From Flavobacteriaceae bacterium (GTDB lineage Bacteria > Bacteroidota > Bacteroidia > Flavobacteriales > Flavobacteriaceae), in assembly GCA_029246125.1 (NCBI GenBank), contig JAQWNZ010000009.1, forward strand, positions 1-42,368: 42,368 nucleotides of DNA. The letters are read 5' to 3'. This document shows positions 8,637-17,023 of this stretch, piece by piece. Both the position numbers and the translations under genes were made by a program. How positions within the stretch are numbered: position 1 is the first letter of the stretch; every line of letters starts with the position of its first letter. The notes beneath the pieces are model-generated. The model saw nothing but the letters and a program-made list of their open reading frames with translations, was not told where the DNA came from and did not search any database.

Positions 8637-10333
8637 TGAAAACAGTGACTAATTCATATGACACCATTGTTGTTGGTGCGGGTATGTCAGGAGGATGGGC
8701 AGCCAAAGAGTTTAGTGAGCAGGGATTAAAAACACTTCTTTTAGAGAGAGGTCCAAACGTAGAACATCTCAAAGATTACCCAACTACAAATATGCAACCC
8801 TGGGAATTTAAACATCGAGGTAGACTCACCTCAAAGGAAATTAAAGATAACCCTATTGTAAGCAGATGTTATGCTTTTAGAGAGGATGCAAAACATTTTT
8901 TTGTTAAAGACAAAGAACACCCTTATGGTCAAGAAAAACCTTTTGATTGGATTAGAGGTTATCAAGTAGGAGGGAAGTCAATCATGTGGGCACGTCAAGT
9001 TCAACGATGGAGTAATTTTGATTTTGAAGGACCTCTAAGAGATAACTACGCCGTTGATTGGCCTATTCGCTATGAAGACTTAGAACAATGGTACACTTAT
9101 GTGGAGCGTTTTATCGGGGTAAGTGGAAATAAGGACGGTTTAGACACCTTGCCTGACGGTGAATTTTTAAAGCCTTGGAATGCGAATGTTGTTGAGGATT
9201 ATTTTTCTGATCAGGTAAAAAAATATTATGCGGATAGGCATGTAATTTATGGCAGATGTGCTCATTTAACAGAAAGTAAACCAATCTTTATCCAACAGGG
9301 AAGAGGCCTTTGCATGAGTAGACGAATTTGTCAAAGAGGTTGTTCTCTTGGAGGCTATTTTAATGTTAATTCAACTCTGATTCCTTGGGCATTAAAAACT
9401 GGAAATTTAACTTTACAACCCAATTCTGTTGTTCATTCTATTATTTATGATGAAGCAAATAAAAAAGCTATTGGAGTTAGGGTAATTGATTCTGATACTA
9501 AGGTATCACATGATTATTATGCAAGAGTTATTTTTGTAACCGCGTCTACGTTGAATACTAATTTGATTTTATTAAACTCTACCTCAAATCGTTTTCCTAA
9601 TGGATTTGGAAATGACAATGGTTTGTTGGGTAAATACATTGCATTTCATAATTACAGAGCAACAATTCACGCAGAATATGATGGATTTCAAGAATTTACA
9701 ACCGATGGCGCCAAACCAACTTCACATTATATCCCCCGTTTTAGAAATGTTTATAAACAAGAAACTGACTTCCTAAGGGGATATGCCGCAGGTTTTGATG
9801 CAAGGCCCATTAGAGAGACAAATCGTGATGGATTTGGGGATCGACTTAAATCCAATTTACTAGAAACTAAAGAAAGTGGAAATTGGAGTGTGAATGCTCA
9901 TATGATGGGAGAAACTATTCCAAAAGAAACAAATAGGGTTACTTTGGACATCAAAAAAAAAGATAATTGGGGGATACCTCAGTTAAATATTGACGTAGAT
10001 TATGATGAGAATGATGAAAAAATGATCCAGGACTTTTTTGAGCAATTTACCGAAATGTTTTCTAAAGCTGGCTTTAAAAATATTAAGATAAATGACAATC
10101 AAAGACGCCCTGGTAATGACATACATGAAATGGGAGGAGTTAGGATGGGAAATGATCCAAAGACATCACTTTTAAACAAATGGAATCAACTTCATGAATG
10201 TAAAAATGTTTTTGTTTCTGACGGAGCTTGTATGACATCAACATCAACTCAAAATCCATCCTTAACTTTTATGGCTATTTCTGCAAGGGCAGCAAACTAC
10301 GCAATCGATCAAATGAAAAAAGGAAAGCTTTAA
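8636..10333 (+). CDS. GMC-family FAD oxidoreductase (sugar dehydrogenase catalytic subunit)
   Basis: A 565-residue flavoprotein. The FAD-binding motif GAGMSGGWAAKE lies at about 14-25, with the acidic end of the second strand at LLLERG (34-39). The GGKSIMWARQ segment is the FAD-covering loop of this subfamily. A Cys-rich stretch (CMSRRICQRGCSLGG) follows in the middle. The C-terminus has the HEMGGVRMG segment and NPSLTFMAISARA, where the conserved active-site His and Asn of GMC enzymes are expected. The ATG at 8636 is preferred to the TTG one codon earlier because it overlaps the upstream TGA directly. The protein lacks a signal peptide and probably leaves the cell with the preceding subunit. 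Glucoside 3-dehydrogenase-type or gluconate dehydrogenase-type activity is plausible but unproven. Confidence 0.9.
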   Translation: MKTVTNSYDTIVVGAGMSGGWAAKEFSEQGLKTLLLERGPNVEHLKDYPTTNMQPWEFKHRGRLTSKEIKDNPIVSRCYAFREDAKHFFVKDKEHPYGQEKPFDWIRGYQVGGKSIMWARQVQRWSNFDFEGPLRDNYAVDWPIRYEDLEQWYTYVERFIGVSGNKDGLDTLPDGEFLKPWNANVVEDYFSDQVKKYYADRHVIYGRCAHLTESKPIFIQQGRGLCMSRRICQRGCSLGGYFNVNSTLIPWALKTGNLTLQPNSVVHSIIYDEANKKAIGVRVIDSDTKVSHDYYARVIFVTASTLNTNLILLNSTSNRFPNGFGNDNGLLGKYIAFHNYRATIHAEYDGFQEFTTDGAKPTSHYIPRFRNVYKQETDFLRGYAAGFDARPIRETNRDGFGDRLKSNLLETKESGNWSVNAHMMGETIPKETNRVTLDIKKKDNWGIPQLNIDVDYDENDEKMIQDFFEQFTEMFSKAGFKNIKINDNQRRPGNDIHEMGGVRMGNDPKTSLLNKWNQLHECKNVFVSDGACMTSTSTQNPSLTFMAISARAANYAIDQMKKGKL

Positions 10334-10355
10334 GCATAGAAGTGTAAATTAAGAC

Positions 10356-10682
10356 TTACTCTAAATCTTGAATCATCATTTTTCGAAAAAGAACTTTTAA
10401 TTCAATTTTATCAAAGTATGTTATTTCACCCACACGCTTAAAAGCTATCAAATCCTTTTTAACCCATTCCATTATTTTTGTTTCAGTTATATTTAATAAA
10501 CTGCAAGCATCTTTTATACTCAAAAGGTTGTCTGCCAGAATATTCTCTTTTTCTGAAGATTCATTATAATGAAATGGTAGAGATTCTTGAACTCGATTTA
10601 GATTTTTTGAAATCAAATCAAAATTTTTTTCAAGATTAAAAATTCGATACTCTAGTTCTTTAATTTTTTTTTCTGAATCCAT
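10356..10682 (-). CDS. Small coiled-coil and helix-turn-helix (excisionase/MerR-like) protein
   Basis: A 108-residue protein. Residues 1-33 form a heptad-like helix (EKKIKELEYRIFNLEKNF) that should dimerise. Residues about 53-105 resemble an excisionase/MerR-type HTH_17 domain: LLSIKDACSLLNITETKI is the winged-helix recognition unit and AFKRVGEITYFDKIEL the wing. It is the last gene of a leftward unit with the GT9-like and STAND genes, 18 bases after the former. It could be a local transcriptional regulator of the neighbouring CIS region; the palindrome at 14787-14806 is a possible target. This link is inference. Its end lies 22 bases from the convergent GMC gene. Confidence 0.7.
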   Translation of the reverse strand: MDSEKKIKELEYRIFNLEKNFDLISKNLNRVQESLPFHYNESSEKENILADNLLSIKDACSLLNITETKIMEWVKKDLIAFKRVGEITYFDKIELKVLFRKMMIQDLE

Positions 10683-10700
10683 ATTAATTTCCCCTTTAAA

Positions 10701-11657
10701 TTAAAGATTTTTTATCATGTAATTTATTTCACTTATTGTTTTCTTCGAATAATTTTTAAAATAACTAACAGGGTAAAATAACTTTGAAAGTTTCCACTCT
10801 CCTCTTATTTCGTAATTGGCTTTATTTATCAACTCAAGAAAATGTATGATTTTAAATTTATTGGTAATGATCAAAATGGAATTCTTTAAAAGAGGGAAAT
10901 AATTGATGGTATCTTTTAAATTCTGTTTGCTATGAATAATATTTTCACTCGTTAATTTTTTGGATAAATTCATTATAACTTCAAATTCTTCAACTTGATT
11001 TGAAATAAAGATAATTTTAAGTTTAAAATTATTGATTAGATGATCACATAAATTACTAATCATTTTAATATGGTTACTCTTTTGAAAATTACCGAATTCA
11101 ATATCCATTAAAACATAATCTGTATTAACAAGGTCAACTGAGTAATTGGTATTAAATATCCAATGTATCATTTCATGATTTTTAATTACTATTGGGTTTT
11201 CAAGATGGTATTTCGGTATTATTTCAATTGAGCATGAAAAAATATGCTTCAAAAGATTAGAAACATCAATAAGATCTAAAAAATTATGCCTTGCTGTCTT
11301 TTTTTGGGATATGATTTTATTGAATACAAAGTAACCAAATAATCTTTTAAAGCTTACCTTTATTTTTGAGTTGACTATTGCACTTATTATTAAACCTAAT
11401 AGAGAGTTTTCAATCGAAATTAAATAATCATATTTATCTTTATTAATTTGCTTTAATTGCTTTAATTTTTTAATGTATTTAACTTCTAAATATTTTTTTT
11501 CAAGAAACAAAAAATTATCCTCGACCTTTTTGTTTGAGATTAAAATGAGTGATATAGATGATTTTTTTTTTTTGAAATGAGAAACAAGTGTATTAGTTAA
11601 AGCATTCAAAATAAAAAGCTGTGATTCATTAACCTTACTTATTAAAAGTAACTCCAT
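10701..11657 (-). CDS. Degenerate glycosyltransferase family 9-like (heptosyltransferase-like) protein
   Basis: A 318-residue protein, basic and AT-rich. Its layout resembles glycosyltransferase family 9: an N-terminal strand-helix start (MELLLISKVNES), a middle segment KYDYLISIENSLLGLIISA like the family's YDLVIDLQ region, and a C-terminal stretch with IIFISNQVEEFEVI and NSILIITNKFKIIHFLEL. In active members the last segment reads DSGPMH or similar and binds the donor sugar; here the Asp and Gly are missing and only a His remains. It may therefore be inactive or highly diverged. It lies 26 bases after the STAND gene and 18 before the HTH gene, so all three are probably co-transcribed. The GT9 call rests on pattern reading and is moderate. 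Confidence 0.5.
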   Translation of the reverse strand: MELLLISKVNESQLFILNALTNTLVSHFKKKKSSISLILISNKKVEDNFLFLEKKYLEVKYIKKLKQLKQINKDKYDYLISIENSLLGLIISAIVNSKIKVSFKRLFGYFVFNKIISQKKTARHNFLDLIDVSNLLKHIFSCSIEIIPKYHLENPIVIKNHEMIHWIFNTNYSVDLVNTDYVLMDIEFGNFQKSNHIKMISNLCDHLINNFKLKIIFISNQVEEFEVIMNLSKKLTSENIIHSKQNLKDTINYFPLLKNSILIITNKFKIIHFLELINKANYEIRGEWKLSKLFYPVSYFKNYSKKTISEINYMIKNL

Positions 11658-11683
11658 TGTATAAGCAAATTATGAAATAGTTG

Positions 11684-14600
11684 TCAATTTTCTGATATAA
11701 GTCTATAAACCTTATCTGCAAGCTTGTCAATTTTATCAAACCATGACAAAAGATTACCATTTTCATCTGCTGTAACTACAAGATAATTACCTTTTCTATC
11801 TTGGATTAAATTTATATCCCATACCCATTTCTGATGTCCAGTCAAAGAAATAGCTGAATTTTTAATTTTAGATATGTCTTTTAGAGTTGTATTGAATTTA
11901 AGGACTTTATTATCAAAACTTGCAGAGTATAAATTATCATTTGATTGATCATAAAATAGTCTGGTAATTTCAGATCGATGAACGATAATTTTTCCTTCAA
12001 ATTCAAGACTGATTCTGGTTCTGGTCTCATTATTTAATTTATAAACATACAATTCTCCAGAACCTGTTCCCAAAAACATACGATTTCCTGTAAAAGAAAT
12101 TGCAGATATTTTGTCAGTATTTAAATTGATTTTTCTTAGCGAAATTGGTTTAAGTTCACTTTCCAGAAGGAAGTAAATCCCGTCATCCGTAGCAACATAA
12201 AGTTTATTAAGATTTTTATTGTAATAGGTTGAATTAATGTTTTTAGTTTCAATGAGAGTAGAAGAATCTTGTCCATCATAAATAGAGATATCCTTTGATG
12301 AAACTATGAAAAGGTGTGCGGAGTTTGATTTATAATAAAGTTCTTTTATTACAGTCCCATCTTCATAAATTTTCTTTTTCCTGGCTCTTGTATTTTGAGC
12401 TGTCAAATCAATTTTAAATACATTTCCTTTAAACGTTCCTACAAAGATTGTGTTAGAGTCAGCAATAACAATTTTTCTAATTCTTTCATTGATCTTTATT
12501 GGTTCAATTTCATTTTTTGTTGCCCCATTAAGTACATATAGAAACTGATCGTCACCACCAATAGCAATAATTTTATTTTCATAAGTACTAATAGTTCTTA
12601 TAGATGCACTTGGTTTAATCTTTTTAATTAACATTGATGTTTCCCTATAGTTAGGTTTTTTTTCAAGAGCTTTTAATGCAGTTTGTAATAAAACAAAAAG
12701 ACCTTCAGTCACTATTTTTCCTGAATCTGTCTGAATCATTAACTTCTCATATTTATAATATTTCTCAAGGGTTTGTTCTATTGAAATTAGAATTTTACTG
12801 TTAGGTTCAACATCATTAGATTCATTAGTTAAATTTTCCAATTCAAGCATTAGAGGATAGAATTCTGTCTCTAGTTCAGCGATTTCTTTTAATTTGTCAG
12901 CCTGCAGTTTAGCCTTATCAGCTTTTTCTTTTTGTTTTAGAGCTTCAGTCCTCTCCTTTTCTGCGTCCTCCTGAGATGCCTCAGCAATTTTTCTTTGTTC
13001 TTCAGCTTCTTTTGCAGACCTCCTGGCTTTCTCTAGTGACTTTCTGGCAAATATTGTAGCCTTTTCAGCATTAAGGCGAGCTTTTTCTGCTTTTATTCTT
13101 TGAATATCTGCATTTTCTTTTTCTTTTTTTGCATCTTTTTCGCTGGCTTCAGCTTGAGCTTGTGCTCTTTTTGCTGCTATAGATTCTTTTGCTGCTATTT
13201 CACTTTGTTCTTTTGCTCTTTTTCCATTTACATAAGCGTCAACACCAACAATTCCTATTATAATAGTAAGGCAACTAAATCCAATTATTATGTTTCTAGT
13301 TATACGTCTTTTTCTTTTGATGCGCTGTTCTTCCTTTTCCTTATTTTGATTAAAAAATTTTTCGCTTTCGTTAATATAATTTATAGTTTTTGAAAAATTT
13401 AATGAATATTTTTTAGCCCAATTTTCATCAACCGAATTTGAATTTTTCCAATTGATAGCCATTTCAAGTTCTGGAGAATTTAACAAACTAATTTCTCCAA
13501 TTGAATATTTTTGAGCTTGCAATGCATATTCAGAATAATTTTGGAAAGCTATTTTTTCTTCTTCTACCCAATCTTGTTCACGGTCCCAATTTTTATTTTT
13601 TTCATAATTAAACCCTACGATGTCATCAAGGTTTATACTTTTATTATTTTTTCTCTGAACTCCAGAAATCTTATTTTCAAAAAACTCAATAGATTCCCCT
13701 AATTCATTTTTGAAAAGTTTAATTAACTCATTCGAAGTTGACCTTTCTACTCCAGATATATTTAAAATTTGACCAAAAGAATTTGACAAATCATTGTCTT
13801 GATTTTTTTCAAAATTTATAGTCGCTTTTACAATTTTCTCAAAATTTGTTTGATCTGTTTCAGAAAGAGACTGGAAGAGGCTTTCAAATTTATTTCCGAT
13901 AACATTTTTAACCCCACCAATTTCATGAATCATGTCTTTAGTTACAGAATCTTTATTTTTATATTTGTTGAAAAGACAATAAAGAAGAAACTGAACATTT
14001 GGAAGCAAACTTAAATCCTGAGTGGATTTTTCTAATAAATGATTGAAAGCTGAGCTGTCAAACCCAATTCCATTTGATGTAAAATTATTTGTAATTAATG
14101 ACTTGAGTCCGCTGGAACCAATATTTTGAATTGCATATTGGGATTTACTGAAAAGTTCTTGAAGGCTAGCGTAATTAGTTAATTCAGAAATGTACTCTGT
14201 TTGTAAACAGATTAAGAAATAAATTGAAGTTTCTTTAAATCTGACTGTTCTTGAAATAATATCAAGTAAAAGCTGATCATTACTATTTTTTTCTTTGATT
14301 ATTTTTTCAAAGACAAATATATCTTCTAACTGATCTACAACAATTAATAAATTCCTTTGATTGTAAATTTCGGAGTCCCTATAAATTTTTGAGAGTGATA
14401 AGTTTTTATCATCCTCAATAATTTTTTTATAATTTGCAAAATCTTCTGTATTTGCCCTGTAGTCTTTTTTTAGAATACCAGAATTTGTAAGAGCCGCAAT
14501 CATATTTTCGATTGGATTTACTCCAGGTCTAAATTTACAAATTGACCATTCTTTTCCAGCCTGACCTAAAAAGCCCTTTTTCAGTCTTGGGATTAAGCCT

Positions 14601-14770
14601 GCGTTTATAAGCGAAGTTTTACCAGAACCTGAAACACCAGTTAATGTAATCAGTTTATTTTTTTGAATAATTTGCAATAAATTTTCAACCTCTTTTTCAC
14701 GACCATAAAAAGAAAAATGATCTTCTTCTTGATAGGGTAATAAACCTTTAAGATTATTTTTTTCAGGCAT
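11684..14770 (-). CDS. Transmembrane STAND NTPase with coiled coil and beta-propeller
   Basis: A 1028-residue signalling protein. The N-terminal STAND (nSTAND1-type) module starts with LPYQEEDHFSFYGREKEV (11-28). Walker A is GVSGSGKT (45-52) and Walker B LLIVVDQLED (141-150). A basic stretch (IKRKRRITRN, 484-493) precedes a single membrane helix at about 492-512, so the NTPase should be cytosolic. Residues about 517-635 are an Ala/Glu/Lys-rich coiled coil. Residues about 720-1028 are beta-rich blade-like repeats (such as KIIAIGGDDQFLYVLNG and LVVTADENGNLLSWFD) like a WD40-type propeller. By topology the coiled coil and propeller would be periplasmic. STAND proteins are ligand-triggered switches that oligomerise. 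It is divergently transcribed from the CIS-associated operon across 77 bases, so control of the CIS is an attractive guess only. Confidence 0.85.
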   Translation of the reverse strand: MPEKNNLKGLLPYQEEDHFSFYGREKEVENLLQIIQKNKLITLTGVSGSGKTSLINAGLIPRLKKGFLGQAGKEWSICKFRPGVNPIENMIAALTNSGILKKDYRANTEDFANYKKIIEDDKNLSLSKIYRDSEIYNQRNLLIVVDQLEDIFVFEKIIKEKNSNDQLLLDIISRTVRFKETSIYFLICLQTEYISELTNYASLQELFSKSQYAIQNIGSSGLKSLITNNFTSNGIGFDSSAFNHLLEKSTQDLSLLPNVQFLLYCLFNKYKNKDSVTKDMIHEIGGVKNVIGNKFESLFQSLSETDQTNFEKIVKATINFEKNQDNDLSNSFGQILNISGVERSTSNELIKLFKNELGESIEFFENKISGVQRKNNKSINLDDIVGFNYEKNKNWDREQDWVEEEKIAFQNYSEYALQAQKYSIGEISLLNSPELEMAINWKNSNSVDENWAKKYSLNFSKTINYINESEKFFNQNKEKEEQRIKRKRRITRNIIIGFSCLTIIIGIVGVDAYVNGKRAKEQSEIAAKESIAAKRAQAQAEASEKDAKKEKENADIQRIKAEKARLNAEKATIFARKSLEKARRSAKEAEEQRKIAEASQEDAEKERTEALKQKEKADKAKLQADKLKEIAELETEFYPLMLELENLTNESNDVEPNSKILISIEQTLEKYYKYEKLMIQTDSGKIVTEGLFVLLQTALKALEKKPNYRETSMLIKKIKPSASIRTISTYENKIIAIGGDDQFLYVLNGATKNEIEPIKINERIRKIVIADSNTIFVGTFKGNVFKIDLTAQNTRARKKKIYEDGTVIKELYYKSNSAHLFIVSSKDISIYDGQDSSTLIETKNINSTYYNKNLNKLYVATDDGIYFLLESELKPISLRKINLNTDKISAISFTGNRMFLGTGSGELYVYKLNNETRTRISLEFEGKIIVHRSEITRLFYDQSNDNLYSASFDNKVLKFNTTLKDISKIKNSAISLTGHQKWVWDINLIQDRKGNYLVVTADENGNLLSWFDKIDKLADKVYRLISEN

Positions 14771-14786
14771 TAGGCTTTGATTATGC

Positions 14787-14806
14787 TCAAATTTATCAAA
14801 ATTTGA
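14787..14806. promoter_or_regulatory. Palindrome in the divergent control region (candidate operator)
   Basis: TCAAATTT (14787-14794) and AAATTTGA (14799-14806) form a perfect 8-bp inverted repeat with a 4-base spacer. The left arm overlaps 14788-14795, which on the minus strand reads TAAATTTG, an exact TAnnTTTG -7 box about 17 bases before the STAND start. On the plus strand TTTG (14776-14779) and AAAATTTG (14798-14805), 18 bases apart, are a weaker promoter candidate for the 14848 gene. A factor bound here could control both directions. There is no GC core or T run, so it is not a terminator. Confidence 0.45.
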
Positions 14807-14847
14807 ATTTGGAATTGTATTTTTATGAAAATAATTAAATAATAAGA

Positions 14848-15909
14848 ATGTTCAGGTACTATTATACTAATGATTTGATATCTGAACTTGAGAAAGAACT
14901 TCTTAGGGATCACAGTATTGTTCAGTTGATGATTGACGAATATGATCTTTTTTTATTATCAAAATCATTGTTTGAAGCCATCGAGGATGGGATTTCAGTC
15001 GAAATTGTTGTTATCTCAACAAGCAATAAAAAATCTATGAAGCTTGTTAATCTTTGTAAAAGATTAATTGATCTTAATGTTCAGATATACTGGAGGATTG
15101 ATAAAGATTTGTTCGTTAAAGAAGACTATTTCGGTATTTTTGATAAAGAATATCTGATAAGCAAACGAGAACAACCAAATTTTGAAGATGCTGAGGGTTT
15201 AATTCGTTATAAAAATGATTTCTTTAATGGTTTGACATTAGATTCCAAAAAACTTTCAATGTTCGATGGTGATATTCAAATTGAGTTTGAATCTAATAGT
15301 AGTATAATTTATCCAAAAGAAGAAATTGAATTAAGTTGGGAAGTTTTGAACGCTCATGAAGTTCAAATTGAACCTCTTGATAAAAATTTAGAATCCAAAG
15401 GGATTAAAAGAATCTTAATTGAGGAGGATACTAAATTTACCTTGATAGCTAAAAACAAAGATAATATTCAGAAAAAAACTGTTTTTGTTCGTGTTTTGAA
15501 AATTAAGGAAATTCATTTTGACATAGAAGTTTTAGATCCTATAATAAAAGAGTATATCGCAATAAATTCTTCTTCTATTAATGATGAAAGATATGCAGTA
15601 TATTTAGGCCAAAAGGTTAAAATCTCATGGAATATTAAAATGATTGGTAAACTAATTGAATCAAATTTGGGGAATTTACCACTTTTTGGATTTCATGAGT
15701 TTGAAATTTTTAAGGACACGGAGTTTAATTTCATTTTTAAATCACTAAAAAGTACACAATCTAAAATTATTTCGCTTCACTGTTTTAAGGACAGTTCACT
15801 TTTTAGAGAAATAGAAACCGAAGTTCCTATAAAAAAGATAAAAAAGAAATCTTTCACTGAAAATTTTCTTTACTTAGTAAAAGAATTTCTTTCTAGAGTA
15901 TTTAAATGA
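14848..15909 (+). CDS. Degenerate PLD-like domain with Ig-like domains, CIS-associated
   Basis: A 353-residue protein without a signal peptide. Residues about 1-115 resemble a PLD/HKD fold: LFEAIEDGISVEIVVIS (41-57) is the strand-helix core, and DLFVKEDYFGIFDKEYLIS (87-105) sits where active enzymes have HxKxxxxD. The His is replaced by Phe (F89), while K91 and an Asp remain, so phosphodiesterase activity is unlikely. Residues about 145-217 and 222-310 look like two Ig/PKD-like beta domains (IELSWEVLNAHEVQIEP; VKISWNIKMIGKL). The C-terminus is a basic amphipathic helix. Its TGA overlaps the next ATG (ATGA), coupling it to the DUF4407 gene. It is the first gene of the unit leading into the CIS cluster. 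The role is unknown; scaffolding by protein-protein contacts is inferred. Confidence 0.6.
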   Translation: MFRYYYTNDLISELEKELLRDHSIVQLMIDEYDLFLLSKSLFEAIEDGISVEIVVISTSNKKSMKLVNLCKRLIDLNVQIYWRIDKDLFVKEDYFGIFDKEYLISKREQPNFEDAEGLIRYKNDFFNGLTLDSKKLSMFDGDIQIEFESNSSIIYPKEEIELSWEVLNAHEVQIEPLDKNLESKGIKRILIEEDTKFTLIAKNKDNIQKKTVFVRVLKIKEIHFDIEVLDPIIKEYIAINSSSINDERYAVYLGQKVKISWNIKMIGKLIESNLGNLPLFGFHEFEIFKDTEFNFIFKSLKSTQSKIISLHCFKDSSLFREIETEVPIKKIKKKSFTENFLYLVKEFLSRVFK

Positions 15910-17018
15910 TGGAATCAACTAAAAAGGTTAATCTAATAAATCGTTTTTTGATAAGTTGCTCAGGAGCTAGTTTAGAGCTTTTGAAGGATTGTCCTCGTTT
16001 TGAAATTACTAAGTATTCAAGCATTGGATTAACCATATTATTTACTGCTATACTTGCGGTAGTATCTTCATTTTTCGCCTTATCAATCATTTTTAATTAT
16101 TTAATTTTAAATATAGCTTTAGCATTTTTATGGGGTGCTATAATTTTTAATTTGGACCGTTATATTATTTCTAGTATGCGTTCATCTGACAATAAATTGA
16201 ATGATTTAATTAGAGCAATTCCAAGATTTATCATCGCAATAATAATTGCTTTAATAATATCTAAACCCATGGAAATGCAAATATTTAAATCGGAAATAGA
16301 TTCTTTTTTAAAAGTTGAGAACACCTCTTTAATTTCAGATATAGATAAAAAATATTCGAGTCTTCTTGAAGATAATGCCAGAAAAAAAAGTAATGCTGAA
16401 AATCAATACAAAGAATTGTTACTAATCAGAGAACAATATTATCAAGATTATAAGTGTGAATGTGATGGAACTTGCGGTACAAAAAGAAGAGGAAGGGGAG
16501 TTGAATGTTTTAGCAAAAAAGAAAAATATGAAACTTTTCAGGCTGAAATAGAAACTGAAAAAATTAAGCGAGATGATATTCTTGAAAAATTAATACTAGA
16601 TGAAGCTATCGTAAAAAGTCAGATTCATGAAGAAAAAGAATTGATCAAAGCCAGCCTCTCCTATGGTCTAATGGATCAAATTAGGGCTTTAAGTGGTCTT
16701 AATAGTAATTCTTCATTATTTATAGTATTAATGTTTGTTATGATCGAAATAGCACCAATATTAACTAAAATAATGTCAAGTAAAGGACCTTATGAAAATT
16801 TAATACTTGAATATGAGAAGAAATATGAAATGAACTATTTGAAAGCACTCGATAATTTAGATCATGAAAGAGTAAAGAATAAAAAACTTAAAGAAATGTC
16901 TACTCGTTTTGAAATTAAATCAAAAGAAAAACAGATTCAAGACATTGTAAAGCAAGATGCTTATGATCGGTATGAAAAGATTAGATCAGATCTTCAAAAT
17001 AAAATTTCAGAAAACTAG
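15906..17018 (+). CDS. DUF4407-family inner-membrane protein with periplasmic-type coiled coil
   Basis: A 370-residue integral membrane protein. Hydrophobic segments lie at about 41-63, 67-85, 106-121 and 271-289. The conserved DUF4407 signature FNLDRYIISS follows the second segment, and SKPMEMQIF follows the third. Between the third and fourth helix is a long helical coiled-coil stretch (about 130-250) with a Cys cluster at C184, C186, C190 and C201 (CECDGTC, then VECF). A final basic coiled coil covers about 292-370. The function of the family is not established. It follows the PLD-like/Ig gene by an ATGA overlap and precedes a lipoprotein by 5 bases. In this context it is a candidate inner-membrane component of a CIS-linked envelope complex. 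Confidence 0.8.
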   Translation: MMESTKKVNLINRFLISCSGASLELLKDCPRFEITKYSSIGLTILFTAILAVVSSFFALSIIFNYLILNIALAFLWGAIIFNLDRYIISSMRSSDNKLNDLIRAIPRFIIAIIIALIISKPMEMQIFKSEIDSFLKVENTSLISDIDKKYSSLLEDNARKKSNAENQYKELLLIREQYYQDYKCECDGTCGTKRRGRGVECFSKKEKYETFQAEIETEKIKRDDILEKLILDEAIVKSQIHEEKELIKASLSYGLMDQIRALSGLNSNSSLFIVLMFVMIEIAPILTKIMSSKGPYENLILEYEKKYEMNYLKALDNLDHERVKNKKLKEMSTRFEIKSKEKQIQDIVKQDAYDRYEKIRSDLQNKISEN

Positions 17019-17023
17019 CATCA

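Noticed and set aside
13100-13393. Open frame opposite the STAND coiled coil, rich in Phe and Cys
   Set aside because: It is the antisense of an Ala/Glu/Lys-rich coiled coil; its composition is a by-product and there is no sign of a real start or family.
11684-14770. STAND protein as an antiphage Avs-type defence gene
   Set aside because: There is no N-terminal nuclease or other effector domain, and the membrane helix plus propeller layout differs; a regulatory role was preferred, although defence is not excluded.
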